DNA from: Alteromonas sp. KC3
Lineage (GTDB): Bacteria; Pseudomonadota; Gammaproteobacteria; Enterobacterales; Alteromonadaceae
Reading direction: 5' to 3'
Assembly: GCF_016756315.1 (NCBI RefSeq)
Contig: NZ_AP024235.1
Location: 3,906,001 to 3,970,000, forward strand
Length of the DNA: 64,000 nucleotides
In this document: positions 19,395-28,941 of the stretch, piece after piece
Numbering within the stretch: position 1 is the first letter of the stretch
Layout: each line of letters opens with the position of its first letter
Program-made: the position numbers and the translations under genes
The notes under the pieces: generated by a model
The model's input: only the letters and a program-made list of their open reading frames with translations
Database searches by the model: none
What the model was told of the DNA's origin: nothing

Positions 19395-20015
19395 TTACTT
19401 AGAGTAAAGTTCGACGATCAACTGTTCGTTAATTTCCGCAGACAGGTCAGTTCTTTCAGGAACGCGCTTGAAAGTGCCTTCCATTTTGCTGCTGTCTACT
19501 TCAATCCAGGTTGGCTTCTCACGTTGGTCAGCCAGTTCCAAAGCAGCAACGATACGCGCTTGCTTCTTAGCCTTTTCACGAACAGAAACCACGTCTTCGG
19601 CAGAAACGTTAAACGATGGGATGTTCACAACTTGACCATTTACCATGATCGCCTTGTGGCTAACTAGCTGACGTGCTTCTGCACGAGTGCTAGCGAAACC
19701 CATACGGTAAACTACGTTATCAAGACGCTGCTCTAGAAGTTGTAACAAGTTTTCACCTGTGTTGCCTTTTAGACGTGCAGCTTCTTTATAGTAGTTGCGG
19801 AATTGCTTTTCCAGAACGCCGTACATACGACGAACTTTTTGTTTTTCACGCAGCTGAACACCATAGTCAGACAGACGGCCACGACGGGCACCGTGCTGAC
19901 CAGGCGCTGTATCGATTTTACATTTAGAATCGATTGCGCGAACGCCGCTCTTAAGGAACAAGTCAGTTCCTTCGCGACGGCTAAGTTTGAGTTTAGGACC
20001 CAAATATCTTGCCAT
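19395..20015 (-). CDS. rpsD: 30S ribosomal protein S4
   Basis: Primary 16S rRNA-binding protein that nucleates 30S assembly and, in Escherichia coli, represses the alpha operon by binding its leader. The 206-residue protein opens [20 protein letters not shown] and carries the S4 RNA-binding domain around [21 protein letters not shown] candidate target for its autoregulation, an alpha-operon leader, is present before rpsM at about 20.80-20.87 kb. Confidence 0.98.
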   Translation of the reverse strand: MARYLGPKLKLSRREGTDLFLKSGVRAIDSKCKIDTAPGQHGARRGRLSDYGVQLREKQKVRRMYGVLEKQFRNYYKEAARLKGNTGENLLQLLEQRLDNVVYRMGFASTRAEARQLVSHKAIMVNGQVVNIPSFNVSAEDVVSVREKAKKQARIVAALELADQREKPTWIEVDSSKMEGTFKRVPERTDLSAEINEQLIVELYSK

Positions 20016-20039
20016 GATCTTTCTCCAACTGTCCGTCGA

Positions 20040-20432
20040 TTAAACGCGACGTTTTTTCGGTGGACGACAACCGTTGTGAGGAATTGGGGTCACATCGGTA
20101 ATGTTTGTGATCTTATAACCTGTAGCGTTAAGAGCACGGATCGCAGACTCACGGCCTGGACCTGGACCTTTAACGAAAACTTCAAGGTTCTTAAGACCGT
20201 ATTCTTGTGCAGCAACACCTGCACGCTCAGCAGCTACCTGTGCAGCAAAAGGGGTAGATTTACGTGAACCACGGAAACCTGAACCACCAGATGTCGCCCA
20301 TGCTAGTGCATTGCCTTGACGGTCTGTAATAGTCACAATTGTGTTGTTGAAAGACGCATGGATATGAGCCATACCGTCTGCAACCTGACGTTTAGCGCGT
20401 TTACGCGTGCTACGAGCTGGTGCTTTAGCCAT
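20040..20432 (-). CDS. rpsK: 30S ribosomal protein S11
   Basis: Small-subunit platform protein contacting 16S rRNA near the mRNA exit. The 130-residue protein contains the family core [19 protein letters not shown] and the C-terminal signature [20 protein letters not shown]. It has the expected length and follows rpsM by 14 bases. Confidence 0.98.
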   Translation of the reverse strand: MAKAPARSTRKRAKRQVADGMAHIHASFNNTIVTITDRQGNALAWATSGGSGFRGSRKSTPFAAQVAAERAGVAAQEYGLKNLEVFVKGPGPGRESAIRALNATGYKITNITDVTPIPHNGCRPPKKRRV

Positions 20433-20446
20433 AACTTACTCCCCGC

Positions 20447-20803
20447 TTACTTCTTAATTGGCTTACGAGGACCTTTACGGGTACGCGCATTAGTTTTAGT
20501 GCGCTGACCACGTAGAGGCAAGCTACGACGGTGGCGAATACCACGGAAGCAACCCAGGTCCATCAAACGTTTGATGCTCATAGAGACTTCACGGCGTAGG
20601 TCACCTTCAACGGTGAACTTAGCCACTTCGTCACGAAGCTTATCAATAGTAGCTTCGTCTAGCTCTTTGATTTTTGTATCTTCTGCAACACCAGCGCCCG
20701 CACAGATGCTTTTCGCACGTGTGGGACCGATACCATAGATCGCTTGGATAGCGATTACAGCATGCTTGTGCTCAGGAATGTTAATGCCAGCGATACGGGC
20801 CAT
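20447..20803 (-). CDS. rpsM: 30S ribosomal protein S13
   Basis: Head protein of the small subunit that contacts the 50S and tRNA. It has 118 residues from the ATG at 20803, which has AGAGGAGT 8 bases upstream and gives the canonical start [14 protein letters not shown]; a start three codons upstream is rejected. The C-terminal basic tail [18 protein letters not shown] is present. It is the first gene of the alpha operon, directly after the S4-responsive leader. Confidence 0.97.
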   Translation of the reverse strand: MARIAGINIPEHKHAVIAIQAIYGIGPTRAKSICAGAGVAEDTKIKELDEATIDKLRDEVAKFTVEGDLRREVSMSIKRLMDLGCFRGIRHRRSLPLRGQRTKTNARTRKGPRKPIKK

Positions 20804-20870
20804 TAACAGCACTCCTCTTGTTTATTTGTCGACGACCTAAAAAGCCCGATAGGATACTTACCCGTCGACT
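20804..20870 (-). promoter_or_regulatory. Alpha-operon leader resembling the S4-binding pseudoknot (Alpha_RBS)
   Basis: Just upstream of rpsM the minus strand reads GTATCCTATCGGGCTTTTTAG, a 21-base block given here as GTATCC, CGGGCTTTT and TAG in order, flanked by the complementary GTCGAC and GTCGAC arms, then AGGAGTGCTG before the ATG. The Escherichia coli leader has the same order GAGTATCCTG, CGGGCTTTTCAG and AGGAGTGC. S4 binding there traps the ribosome. The match in spacing and core bases is seen in the sequence; regulation is inferred from Escherichia coli. Confidence 0.7.
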
Positions 20871-20910
20871 AAATTGCAAATAAAGGTTCAGAATACTACA
20901 AAGCAAAACT

Positions 20911-20941
20911 GCAGAACCTGATAAGTATTGTCAGGTTCTGC
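20911..20941 (-). terminator. Hairpin between rpmJ and rpsM, possible spc-operon attenuator
   Basis: GCAGAACCTGA and TCAGGTTCTGC form a perfect 11-bp stem with a 9-base loop. On the minus strand it is followed by AGTTTTGCTTT, a T-rich but broken tract, so termination would be partial. A hairpin occurs at the same place between spc and alpha operons in Escherichia coli. Confidence 0.6.
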
Positions 20942-20974
20942 TTACAGTCTTGCCAATATTCTGTACCGCTTAGA

Positions 20975-21091
20975 TTAGCCTTGACGCTGCTTATGCTTAG
21001 GGTCAGAACTGCAAATTACACGCACAACACCGTTGCGCTTGATAACTTTACAATTACGGCAAATCTTTTTTACTGATGCACGAACTTTCAT
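20975..21091 (-). CDS. rpmJ: 50S ribosomal protein L36 (zinc-binding form)
   Basis: The smallest large-subunit protein, with 38 residues: [20 protein letters not shown] followed by [18 protein letters not shown]. Cys11, Cys14, Cys27 and His33 form the zinc ribbon, so this is the zinc-dependent (C+) form. It follows secY by 38 bases, the standard spc-operon end. An ATG at 21091 has AAAGAAAGGGGAG upstream. Confidence 0.97.
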
Positions 21092-21129
21092 TACATCACT
21101 CCCCTTTCTTTCAAAATTAAGGGGCTAAC

Positions 21130-22449
21130 TTATCGGCCGTAGCCTTTAAGGTTAGCTTTTTTCAGCACAGACTCATATTGACTACTCATCAAATGTGTCT
21201 GTACTTGTGCCATAAAGTCCATGATAACTACTACGATAATGAGAAGCGACGTACCACCGAAGTAGAACGGCACATTCCAAGCAATTAGCATGAATTCAGG
21301 CACTAAACAAATAAAGGTTATGTACAGTGCGCCAGCCAGTGTAAGGCGAGTCATTACCTTGTCAATGTAACGCGACGTTTGTTCACCTGGACGAATACCA
21401 GGGATGAACGCACCAGACTTCTTCAAGTTATCTGCTGTATCACGCGGGTTGAAAACCAACGCCGTGTAGAAGAAGCAGAAGAAGATAATCGCTGCTGCAT
21501 ATAACATCACGTACAGCGGCTGACCAGGAGATAGCATAAGCGCTACATCTTGCAACCACGCTGTTGATTCATTCTGTCCGAACCATCCTGCGATAGTACC
21601 CGGGAACAGAATAATGCTAGAAGCAAAGATTGGTGGAATTACACCAGCAATGTTGACTTTTAGCGGTAAATGGGTGCTTTGCGCAGCAAAAACCTGACGG
21701 CCTTGCTGACGTTTCGCGTAGTTTACCACAATTCTGCGCTGTCCGCGCTCTACAAATACAACTAGGTATGTAAGAGCGATAACAATGACGCCAATCAACA
21801 GTAGGAACAACATATTAATGTCGCCCTGCCTTGCTTGTTCCGCAGTCTGACCTATCGCTGTTGGCAGACCGGCAACAATACCAGCAAAAATCAATATAGA
21901 GATACCGTTACCAATACCTCGTTCGGTAATTTGCTCACCTAACCACATTAGGAACATAGTTCCTGTGACTAGACTCACTACTGCCGTGAAGTAGAATCCG
22001 AAGCCAGGGTTTATCACCAATCCATTAATCAGGTTAGGCAAACCAGTCGAAATACCAATTGATTGGAAGATAGCCAATACTAGCGTTAGGTAACGCGTGT
22101 ACTGGCTAATTTTACGACGGCCTGCTTCGCCTTCTTTTTTAAGCTCCACCATCGGTGGGTGAACCACCGAGAGCAACTGCATGATAATGGATGCAGTAAT
22201 GTATGGCATAATGCCCAAAGCCAGAACGGATGCACGCTCAAGCGCACCACCAGAGAACATGTTGAACATTTCTACAATGGTGCCTTTTTGTTGCTCGAAC
22301 AAGTCAGCAAGTACAGCTGGATCGATGCCAGGGATAGGAACGTAAGAACCTAGTCTGAAAACAACAATCGCACCAAGTACGAACAACAATCTTGCTTTGA
22401 GCTCACTCAAGCCGCTTTTAGCGCCTGAATCCAATCCTGGTTTAGCCAT
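21130..22449 (-). CDS. secY: Protein translocase subunit SecY
   Basis: Channel subunit of the SecYEG translocon in the inner membrane. The 439-residue protein has ten predicted membrane segments. It opens with the [20 protein letters not shown] segment, contains the SecY signature stretch [17 protein letters not shown], and has the cytoplasmic-loop GERGIGNG-like motif [20 protein letters not shown]. Length matches the Escherichia coli protein within a few residues. It lies between rplO and rpmJ. Confidence 0.98.
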   Translation of the reverse strand: MAKPGLDSGAKSGLSELKARLLFVLGAIVVFRLGSYVPIPGIDPAVLADLFEQQKGTIVEMFNMFSGGALERASVLALGIMPYITASIIMQLLSVVHPPMVELKKEGEAGRRKISQYTRYLTLVLAIFQSIGISTGLPNLINGLVINPGFGFYFTAVVSLVTGTMFLMWLGEQITERGIGNGISILIFAGIVAGLPTAIGQTAEQARQGDINMLFLLLIGVIVIALTYLVVFVERGQRRIVVNYAKRQQGRQVFAAQSTHLPLKVNIAGVIPPIFASSIILFPGTIAGWFGQNESTAWLQDVALMLSPGQPLYVMLYAAAIIFFCFFYTALVFNPRDTADNLKKSGAFIPGIRPGEQTSRYIDKVMTRLTLAGALYITFICLVPEFMLIAWNVPFYFGGTSLLIIVVVIMDFMAQVQTHLMSSQYESVLKKANLKGYGR

Positions 22450-22454
22450 CTAGC

Positions 22455-22889
22455 TTATTCCTCTACTTTACCGCCAGCAGCTTCAATCGCTTCTTTAGCG
22501 CCTTTAGTAACCTTTAACCCGCTTACTGTAACAGCGCGTGATACTTCACCGCTCTTAACAACTTTAACGAACTGGATTTCTTTCTTAACGATACCAGCTG
22601 CTTTTAAAGTCTCAAGAGACGCTGTATCACCATCAACCTTTGCGATTTCAGCAAGAGTTACTTGATCAGTAACAAAGCTCTTGCGTGAAGTGAAACCGAA
22701 CTTAGGAAGACGACGCTGGATAGGCATCTGACCACCTTCGAATCCTGGCTTAACACGGCCACCTGAACGGCTTTTTTGACCTTTGTGACCTACGCCACCT
22801 GTTTTACCAAGACCTGAGCCGATACCACGACCAGAACGCTTACCAGTAGGCTTTGAACCTTCGGCTGGAGAAATTGTATTTAAACGCAT
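22455..22889 (-). CDS. rplO: 50S ribosomal protein L15
   Basis: Late-assembly large-subunit protein. The 144-residue protein starts [20 protein letters not shown] and carries the glycine-rich basic segment [20 protein letters not shown] and [20 protein letters not shown]. It ends 5 bases before secY and starts 3 bases after rpmD, in the usual spc order. Confidence 0.98.
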   Translation of the reverse strand: MRLNTISPAEGSKPTGKRSGRGIGSGLGKTGGVGHKGQKSRSGGRVKPGFEGGQMPIQRRLPKFGFTSRKSFVTDQVTLAEIAKVDGDTASLETLKAAGIVKKEIQFVKVVKSGEVSRAVTVSGLKVTKGAKEAIEAAGGKVEE

Positions 22890-22892
22890 GTC

Positions 22893-23072
22893 TTACTCCT
22901 CCACGATCTCAACCATGTAATATACACGGTTGATCATGCCACGTACGGCTGGGGTATCTTCCAGTTCACGAACATGGTTGATTTTACGAAGGCCTAAACC
23001 TTTAAGCGTAGCTTTGTGCTTTGGCAGACGGCCAATTGCACTTTTAGTTTGCTTTACTTTAATCGTTGCCAT
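22893..23072 (-). CDS. rpmD: 50S ribosomal protein L30
   Basis: A 59-residue large-subunit protein. Reading the minus strand gives [20 protein letters not shown], then [20 protein letters not shown], ending in [14 protein letters not shown]. This is the full-length bacterial L30, with the GLGLRK motif. It sits between rpsE (6 bases upstream) and rplO (3 bases downstream). Confidence 0.97.
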   Translation of the reverse strand: MATIKVKQTKSAIGRLPKHKATLKGLGLRKINHVRELEDTPAVRGMINRVYYMVEIVEE

Positions 23073-23078
23073 GTCTGA

Positions 23079-23579
23079 TTACCCCAAAATTTCTTCTACA
23101 GACAATCCACGCTTAGCAGCAACTTTCGCCGGGCTGTTCATTTCTGTCAGCGCGTTGATTGTTGCACGTACAACGTTGATTGGGTTTGTAGAGCCGTAAC
23201 ATTTTGAAAGTACGTTTTGTACACCAGCTACTTCAAGTACTGCACGCATCGCACCACCAGCAATAATACCGGTACCTTCTGATGCTGGCTGCATGTAAAC
23301 TTTAGAGCCAGAGTGACGACCTTTAATAGGGTGCTGTAACGTGTGACCGTTAAGGTCTACGTCAACCATGTTGCGACGTGCCTTTTCCATTGCTTTTTGG
23401 ATTGCAGCAGGTACTTCACGTGCCTTACCGTAACCAAAACCAACGCGACCGTTACCGTCACCCACTACTGTCAATGCAGTGAAACTAAAGATACGACCAC
23501 CTTTAACCACTTTAGAAACGCGGTTTACAGCGATCAATTTCTCTAGAAATTCACCATTTTGAACGTCTTGTTTAGCCAT
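23079..23579 (-). CDS. rpsE: 30S ribosomal protein S5
   Basis: Small-subunit protein important for translational accuracy. The 166-residue protein has the double-stranded RNA-binding domain ([20 protein letters not shown]) and the C-terminal domain with [19 protein letters not shown]. Normal family length. It lies between rplR and rpmD. Confidence 0.98.
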   Translation of the reverse strand: MAKQDVQNGEFLEKLIAVNRVSKVVKGGRIFSFTALTVVGDGNGRVGFGYGKAREVPAAIQKAMEKARRNMVDVDLNGHTLQHPIKGRHSGSKVYMQPASEGTGIIAGGAMRAVLEVAGVQNVLSKCYGSTNPINVVRATINALTEMNSPAKVAAKRGLSVEEILG

Positions 23580-23588
23580 TATAAACTC

Positions 23589-23942
23589 CTAGAACTGAAG
23601 ACCAGCTTCGCGAGCTGCATCAGCTAATGCTTTAACGCGACCGTGGTATTGGAAACCACTACGATCGAAAGCCACTGCTTTAATGCCTTTCTCAAGTGCG
23701 CGCTCTGCGATTGCTTTACCGACTACCGTCGCTGCTTCAGCGTTACCTGTAGACTTAAGACCTTTTGCAAGATCTTTCTCAACAGTTGAAGCTGCAGCCA
23801 ACACTTCAGAACCGCAAGGAGCGATTAACTGAGCGTAGATGTGGCGAGGTGTACGGTTTACTACCAAGCGATGCGCGGCCAGTTCACGAATTTTTGCACG
23901 TGCGCGAGTAGCGCGACGAATGCGAGCTGTTTTCTTATCCAT
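23589..23942 (-). CDS. rplR: 50S ribosomal protein L18
   Basis: 5S rRNA-binding protein of the central protuberance. It has 117 residues from the ATG at 23942 ([18 protein letters not shown]), which has TAGGTGGG upstream and gives the same length as the Escherichia coli protein. A GTG four codons upstream lies within the ribosome-site region and is rejected. The C-terminus [19 protein letters not shown] is typical. Confidence 0.97.
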   Translation of the reverse strand: MDKKTARIRRATRARAKIRELAAHRLVVNRTPRHIYAQLIAPCGSEVLAAASTVEKDLAKGLKSTGNAEAATVVGKAIAERALEKGIKAVAFDRSGFQYHGRVKALADAAREAGLQF

Positions 23943-23954
23943 CGTATCACCCAC

Positions 23955-24488
23955 CTACTTTTTCTTAGCTTCTTTACGACGTACGTTTTCGTCAGCATAA
24001 CGAACACCTTTGCCTTTGTAAGGCTCTGGTGGACGGTAACCACGAATGTTCGCCGCAACCTGACCAACCACCTGCTTATCGGCGCCTTTCACGACGATTT
24101 CAGTTTGGCTAGGAGTTTCAACCGTAATGCCTTCTGGCATTTCGTATACTACAGGGTGAGAGAAACCTAGAGTAAGGTTTAGTTTGGCACCTTGTGCTTG
24201 TGCACGGTAACCAACACCTAACAATGTAAGTTTTTTCTCGAAACCTTGTGAAACACCTTGAACCATTGCATTTAGGATAGAACGAGCAGTACCTGCTTGT
24301 GCCCAATTGTTTGCAAAGCCTTCACGTGGAAGTGCTTTCAACTGGTTATCTTCCTGTGCAATTTCAACAGCGTCATTAAAAACGCGAGTCAAAGTGCCTT
24401 TACTACCTTTAACAGTAACTTCTTGACCAGAGATAGAAACTTCTACACCTGATACAACGTCTACTGGGGCTTTTGCTATACGTGACAT
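23955..24488 (-). CDS. rplF: 50S ribosomal protein L6
   Basis: Binds the sarcin-ricin region of 23S rRNA near the factor-binding site. The 177-residue protein starts [20 protein letters not shown] and ends with the L6 signature [20 protein letters not shown]. Standard length. It is placed between rpsH and rplR. Confidence 0.98.
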   Translation of the reverse strand: MSRIAKAPVDVVSGVEVSISGQEVTVKGSKGTLTRVFNDAVEIAQEDNQLKALPREGFANNWAQAGTARSILNAMVQGVSQGFEKKLTLLGVGYRAQAQGAKLNLTLGFSHPVVYEMPEGITVETPSQTEIVVKGADKQVVGQVAANIRGYRPPEPYKGKGVRYADENVRRKEAKKK

Positions 24489-24501
24489 TTCAACTCCTCC
24501 G

Positions 24502-24894
24502 TTATGCTACATAACCGATGATCTCACCGCCCATGCCAGCGTTACGCGCTGCACGGTCAGTCATCACACCTTTAGAAGTCGACACGATAGCGATGCCTAA
24601 ACCACCCATAACCTTTGGAAGCTCATCTTTTTTCTTATAGATGCGCAGACCAGGACGGCTTACACGTTCGATAGTGTCAATTACTTGCTTGCCTTCGAAG
24701 TACTTAAGCGTAACTTCTAAAACAGGCTTAACGTCACCAGCAGCAGTGAAGTCTGCAATGTAACCTTCTGCTTTCAATACTTCACAGATTGCAACGCGAA
24801 GTTTTGAAGAAGGCATAGTTACAGAAACTTTCTGTGCCATCTGGCCGTTACGGATGCGGGTAAACATATCCGCGATAGGATCTTGCATGCTCAT
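24502..24894 (-). CDS. rpsH: 30S ribosomal protein S8
   Basis: Primary 16S rRNA-binding protein and, in Escherichia coli, the translational repressor of the spc operon. The 130-residue protein starts [18 protein letters not shown] and ends with [21 protein letters not shown] matching S8 target near the rplE start was not worked out here. Confidence 0.98.
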   Translation of the reverse strand: MSMQDPIADMFTRIRNGQMAQKVSVTMPSSKLRVAICEVLKAEGYIADFTAAGDVKPVLEVTLKYFEGKQVIDTIERVSRPGLRIYKKKDELPKVMGGLGIAIVSTSKGVMTDRAARNAGMGGEIIGYVA

Positions 24895-24907
24895 TATCAG
24901 CTACTCC

Positions 24908-25213
24908 TTACCAGCTGGCTTTCTTAAGGCCAGGGACTTCACCGCGCATCGCAGCTTCGCGAAGCTTGATACGGCTAAGACCGAATTTGCGTAGGTAACC
25001 ATGTGGACGACCAGTTACACGACAACGGTTACGTTGACGTGATGCACTTGAGTCACGTGGCAGTTGTTGTAGCTTCAGAACAGCGTCCCAACGCTCTTCT
25101 TCAGAAACGTTAACATCGCTGATAATCGCTTTAAGTGCGGCGCGCTTTTCAGCATACTTAGCTACAAGCTTAGTACGCTTAGCTTCACGTGCCTTCATTG
25201 ATTCTTTTGCCAT
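24908..25213 (-). CDS. rpsN: 30S ribosomal protein S14 (zinc-free long form)
   Basis: Small-subunit head protein. At 101 residues this is the long form without the CxxC zinc motifs: the zinc-ribbon position carries no paired cysteines. The C-terminal RNA-binding stretch [20 protein letters not shown] is present. It follows rplE by 12 bases and precedes rpsH by 13. Confidence 0.98.
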   Translation of the reverse strand: MAKESMKAREAKRTKLVAKYAEKRAALKAIISDVNVSEEERWDAVLKLQQLPRDSSASRQRNRCRVTGRPHGYLRKFGLSRIKLREAAMRGEVPGLKKASW

Positions 25214-25225
25214 AACCCTACACCC

Positions 25226-25765
25226 TTACTTTTTGAATGGGAAGTTAAACGCGTCCAGCAGAGCACGTGCTTCTTCATTAGAGCTCGCACTGGTAGTGAT
25301 AGTAATATCCATACCACGAACTTTATCCACTTTATCGAAATCGATTTCAGGGAAAATGATTTGTTCACGCACGCCCATGCTGTAGTTACCACGACCGTCG
25401 AATGATTTTGGGTTCAAACCACGGAAATCGCGGATACGCGGGATAGCGATTGAAATCAAACGCTCTAGGAATTCCCACATACGCTCGCCACGTAGGGTTA
25501 CTTTACAGCCAATCGGATAACCTTCACGGATTTTAAAACCCGCTACTGATTTTCTTGCAACTGTAACAACAGGCTTCTGACCGGCGATAGCCGTCATGTC
25601 AGCTTGAGCATTCTCAAGTACCTTTTTGTCAGCAACTGCTTCACCTAAACCCATGTTTAGAGTGATTTTTTCAATCCGAGGGACTTGCATGACGCTTTTG
25701 TATCCGAACTGCTTAGCAAGTTCAGCTACTACTGTTTCTTTATAGAAATCATGCAGTTTCGCCAT
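25226..25765 (-). CDS. rplE: 50S ribosomal protein L5
   Basis: 5S rRNA-binding protein of the central protuberance. It has 179 residues from the ATG at 25765 ([16 protein letters not shown]), the canonical start; an upstream start four codons earlier adds a non-conserved extension and is rejected. Conserved [16 protein letters not shown] and the C-terminal [19 protein letters not shown] are present. Confidence 0.97.
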   Translation of the reverse strand: MAKLHDFYKETVVAELAKQFGYKSVMQVPRIEKITLNMGLGEAVADKKVLENAQADMTAIAGQKPVVTVARKSVAGFKIREGYPIGCKVTLRGERMWEFLERLISIAIPRIRDFRGLNPKSFDGRGNYSMGVREQIIFPEIDFDKVDKVRGMDITITTSASSNEEARALLDAFNFPFKK

Positions 25766-25782
25766 CGTACTCTCCAATATAA

Positions 25783-26097
25783 TTAAACAAGTTCGCCGTT
25801 AGACTTGAAGAAACGTACTTTCTTCTCATCTTCGAAACGGAAACCAACGCGATCTGCTTTGCCCGTTGCCGGGTTAACAATCGCAACATTAGAAACGTGA
25901 ATAGAAGCTTCTTTCTCAACAATGCCACCAGCTACGCCCAGTTGTGGGTTTGGCTTAGTGTGCTTCTTGACAAGATTTACACCTTCTACAATTACACGGT
26001 TATCAGCAATAAGCACTTTAAGGACTTTGCCTTGTTTGCCTTTGTCTTTACCCGCTAATACGACTACTTCATCATCACGACGAATTTTATTAGCCAT
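25783..26097 (-). CDS. rplX: 50S ribosomal protein L24
   Basis: Assembly-initiator protein of the large subunit. The 104-residue protein contains the KOW motif [20 protein letters not shown] and the following [15 protein letters not shown]. Standard length and position between rplN and rplE. Confidence 0.98.
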   Translation of the reverse strand: MANKIRRDDEVVVLAGKDKGKQGKVLKVLIADNRVIVEGVNLVKKHTKPNPQLGVAGGIVEKEASIHVSNVAIVNPATGKADRVGFRFEDEKKVRFFKSNGELV

Positions 26098-26109
26098 TAT
26101 CGTGACTCC

Positions 26110-26478
26110 TTATAGTACCTCTGGGGCCAATGAGATGATTTTCATGAAGTTTTCACTTCTCAACTCACGGGTAACCGGGCCAAAGATACGCGTACCAATT
26201 GGTTGCTTGTTTGCATTAAGCATAACAGCCGCGTTACCGTCAAAACGGATGGTAGAACCATCTGCACGACGAACGCCTTTTCTAGTACGCACCACCACTG
26301 CGTTCAGTACGTCACCTTTTTTAACTTTACCGCGAGGAATTGCTTCCTTAACAGTAACTTTGATGATGTCACCGATACCTGCATAACGGCGATGCGAGCC
26401 ACCAAGAACCTTAATACACTGAACCCTGCGAGCGCCGCTGTTGTCTGCAACGTCCAGGTTAGTTTGCATTTGGATCAT
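26110..26478 (-). CDS. rplN: 50S ribosomal protein L14
   Basis: Large-subunit protein at the inter-subunit bridge. The 122-residue protein starts [20 protein letters not shown] and contains [19 protein letters not shown]. It is the first gene of the spc operon. In Escherichia coli rpsQ and the S10 operon lie directly upstream; here the upstream neighbour is an unrelated histidine kinase with its own terminator. Confidence 0.98.
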   Translation of the reverse strand: MIQMQTNLDVADNSGARRVQCIKVLGGSHRRYAGIGDIIKVTVKEAIPRGKVKKGDVLNAVVVRTRKGVRRADGSTIRFDGNAAVMLNANKQPIGTRIFGPVTRELRSENFMKIISLAPEVL

Positions 26479-26573
26479 GTTAGTGCTCCGCTCTTAAAAA
26501 TTAAGACTCTCCCGAGTCGTTAGTGCTGCTAAAAACAACTGGATATCGTTGCTTTTATGTACATACCCCCATA

Positions 26574-26592
26574 AAAAGGGCGCGAAATAATA
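26574..26592 (-). promoter_or_regulatory. Candidate promoter of the spc operon
   Basis: On the minus strand TATTAT (26587-26592) is followed by a GC-rich discriminator (CGCGCCC), a layout common in stringently controlled ribosomal promoters. It lies about 110 bases before rplN and downstream of the kinase terminator. No strong -35 hexamer is visible at the proper distance, so the call is tentative. Confidence 0.4.
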
Positions 26593-26652
26593 ACAGAAAA
26601 CTTTTTGAAGTGATAGCGGTAAATTGAATTATTTTTAAACTATGTGACCAAT

Positions 26653-26679
26653 AAAAAAGCCCCAACTAAAAGTCGGGGC
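26653..26679 (-). terminator. Terminator of the hybrid histidine kinase gene
   Basis: GCCCCGAC and GTTGGGGC pair over a 5-base loop, one G-U pair included, followed by six T on the minus strand. It starts about 20 bases past the kinase stop and isolates it from the spc operon. Confidence 0.85.
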
Positions 26680-26700
26680 CAATAACCACGTCACAGGTTA

Positions 26701-28809
26701 TCAAGCAGAACTTTTTAGCGCGTTTTCTGTTGATTCAATGTGTCTACTTAGGTGCTTATAAATACACGATTTTAACCGACTCGCTCCAACAGGTTTTGAT
26801 ATGAAGTCATCCATGCCAGAATTCAAGCATTTTTCTTTATCGCCGACTAATGCATTTGCCGTTAACGCCAATATTGGTATCTCCTGCGCTTCGCCACCTA
26901 GTTTTCGTATTCGGCGTGTCGCCTCTAGTCCATCCATAACCGGCATATTGCAGTCCATTAATATAATGCTGTAGGCGCTTTTTCTGTCCAACGAATGCTT
27001 TACCTTTTCTAGCGCTTCACTACCGTTACAAGCAAATTCGGTTTTAATCCCTACTTCTTTCATTTGTTCTTGAATGACAAGTTGATTTATCTCGTTATCC
27101 TCAACAACTAAGGCTTTAAATTGTGTTAAGTCCCCAACGATGGCATCGATAGCAATAGCGTCACTTTCTTCATTTGTACTTACGTCTGAGGTCATTGCAT
27201 CCTTAAGTAGCACGTCCACAGTGAAGGTACTTCCTTGACCAATTTCGCTTTGAATGGTGATATCGCCCTGATAGTAGCTCACGATTTGTTTAACGATTGC
27301 TAACCCAAGTCCTGTACCGCCAAAGCGTTTGTGTGTAGAGCTTTCCGCCTGAACAAAGGGCGAAAAAATTAGCGATTGCTGGTATTCACTGATACCAATG
27401 CCTGTATCTGCGACAATAATTTTTACTTTAAATTGTCCTTCACCGTAATGAACACACCGAGCGTCGAGTTTTATTTCACCACTTTCGGTAAATTTTATGG
27501 CGTTGTTGAGAAGGTTAATGATCACCTGACTCGCTCTTAACTTATCCACCATAAAGCGTTTCCCATGAAGCGCTCTGGTATTAACGTGTAATGCTAACGA
27601 TTTGCGCTCTGCCAGACGCTTGAACATCGGGACTTGCTCATCAATAACACATGATAAATCCGTGGGTTCGTTTTCAAATGGCATATTACCAGAGTCAATT
27701 TTTGAAAAATCGAGGATGTCGTTTACTATGCCCAATAGTGAATCGGCACTCTTTGTGGCCACCTCAGTGTATTCTAGTTGTTTTGTACTGAGCGCTGTGG
27801 AGGCGAGCGCCTCTAACATGCCCTGAACTCCGTGAATGGGCGTACGAATTTCGTGACTCATATTCGCTAAGAATTCGCTGCGCGCTTTCAGTGCCTGCTC
27901 TGCAATATCGCTTTTTCTTTTGAGTGCGGCTTTATCGAGATATTGTTGCGTAATATCCATAGTCGCGCCGATAATTTTAAGACAGCGTCCCTCTTGCATG
28001 ACTGGATGCGCACGGCTCTCCAGCCACTTATGTTCCCCTTGATCCGTTATTATTTGAAACTGATAAGTGAAATCTTCACCTGATTTGATAGTCCGCTTAA
28101 ACCTATCTACATAGATTTTTTGCTCTTCAGGGTCTTGAATGAGGCCTATTACATAGTCTGGTGTGACTACTTTATCACTATTGACATGAAGCATTTTTTT
28201 CAATGATTCAGACCAAACCAGGGTATACGAGACAACGTTTAGTTCCCACGTTCCAACACCTGCCAAATTAGTGATTTGTTGCAGCAGTGAATTTCTCTCT
28301 TCTAATACAACTTTTTGCACTTTAAGTTTATTAATCACCTGTTGCTTCTCAAGCTCATTGCCTATCCATGAGGCAAGTAGCAATAGATAATCTAACTCTA
28401 TATCGCTAAACGGCCTTTCTCTTGCCGAAAGAGAAGAGAAATTTACCGTACCAAAAAACTCCCCATTTACATTAATGGGAGAGGCTAAGTAGCTTCGTAA
28501 GCTATATTGTTCAAAGCAAGGATGAGACGCCCCTGGTGATGCTTCAATATTGTGATATGCCACCACAGCGTCTGTTGCGACAACGTCAGCACAGTAGGTG
28601 TCGCAAAGCGAAAATACTGCCCCTTCGCATAAAGATTTGTCGGGTGAATGCACGGAAACAATCTGGTAGCTTTTCCCTTGGATGCTACTCACTATTCCCG
28701 TTTCTAGGCTGAGGATCCTCGCACCAATTTCAAGCAGACTATGAAGTTTGTCTTCAAACGACAAACGACAATCGTTAGATACTGTGCGAAGGTCTTGAAT
28801 AACACTCAT
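26701..28809 (-). CDS. Hybrid sensor histidine kinase (GAF-PAS-HisKA-HATPase-REC)
   Basis: The protein has 702 residues from the ATG at 28809; a GTG four codons upstream abuts the GAGGA ribosome site and is rejected. Domains in order: GAF (about 10-150), PAS/PAC (about 180-290), HisKA with the phospho-acceptor in NMSHEIRTPIHGVQ (His near 319), HATPase (N-box near 436, G-box FGGTGLGLAIVKQI), and a receiver domain with the Asp in MDCNMPVMDG (near 618). There is no membrane segment, so it is a cytoplasmic sensor. No response regulator or Hpt gene lies next to it. It occupies the place where the S10 operon would be in Escherichia coli. Confidence 0.9.
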   Translation of the reverse strand: MSVIQDLRTVSNDCRLSFEDKLHSLLEIGARILSLETGIVSSIQGKSYQIVSVHSPDKSLCEGAVFSLCDTYCADVVATDAVVAYHNIEASPGASHPCFEQYSLRSYLASPINVNGEFFGTVNFSSLSARERPFSDIELDYLLLLASWIGNELEKQQVINKLKVQKVVLEERNSLLQQITNLAGVGTWELNVVSYTLVWSESLKKMLHVNSDKVVTPDYVIGLIQDPEEQKIYVDRFKRTIKSGEDFTYQFQIITDQGEHKWLESRAHPVMQEGRCLKIIGATMDITQQYLDKAALKRKSDIAEQALKARSEFLANMSHEIRTPIHGVQGMLEALASTALSTKQLEYTEVATKSADSLLGIVNDILDFSKIDSGNMPFENEPTDLSCVIDEQVPMFKRLAERKSLALHVNTRALHGKRFMVDKLRASQVIINLLNNAIKFTESGEIKLDARCVHYGEGQFKVKIIVADTGIGISEYQQSLIFSPFVQAESSTHKRFGGTGLGLAIVKQIVSYYQGDITIQSEIGQGSTFTVDVLLKDAMTSDVSTNEESDAIAIDAIVGDLTQFKALVVEDNEINQLVIQEQMKEVGIKTEFACNGSEALEKVKHSLDRKSAYSIILMDCNMPVMDGLEATRRIRKLGGEAQEIPILALTANALVGDKEKCLNSGMDDFISKPVGASRLKSCIYKHLSRHIESTENALKSSA

Positions 28810-28836
28810 GAGGCCTATCACTCCTCGAACACCATT

Positions 28837-28871
28837 AAAAAAGGGCCAGACACTTACGCGCCTAGCCCTTT
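28837..28871 (-). terminator. Terminator of the DUF4397-like lipoprotein gene
   Basis: AAAGGGC and GCCCTTT pair across a long loop (about 18 bases) and are followed by a T run on the minus strand. It lies between the lipoprotein and the kinase gene. Confidence 0.5.
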
Positions 28872-28941
28872 AAAGTTAAGTTAAATTGGCAAAGATGAAA
28901 GTTTTCCTCATTATCAATTAGTATAAAAAATCACTAAACCA

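Noticed and set aside
25922..26386. 154-codon plus-strand frame across rplX and rplN
   Set aside because: Antisense shadow of two ribosomal protein genes. Several similar plus-strand frames in the ribosomal region were dropped for the same reason.
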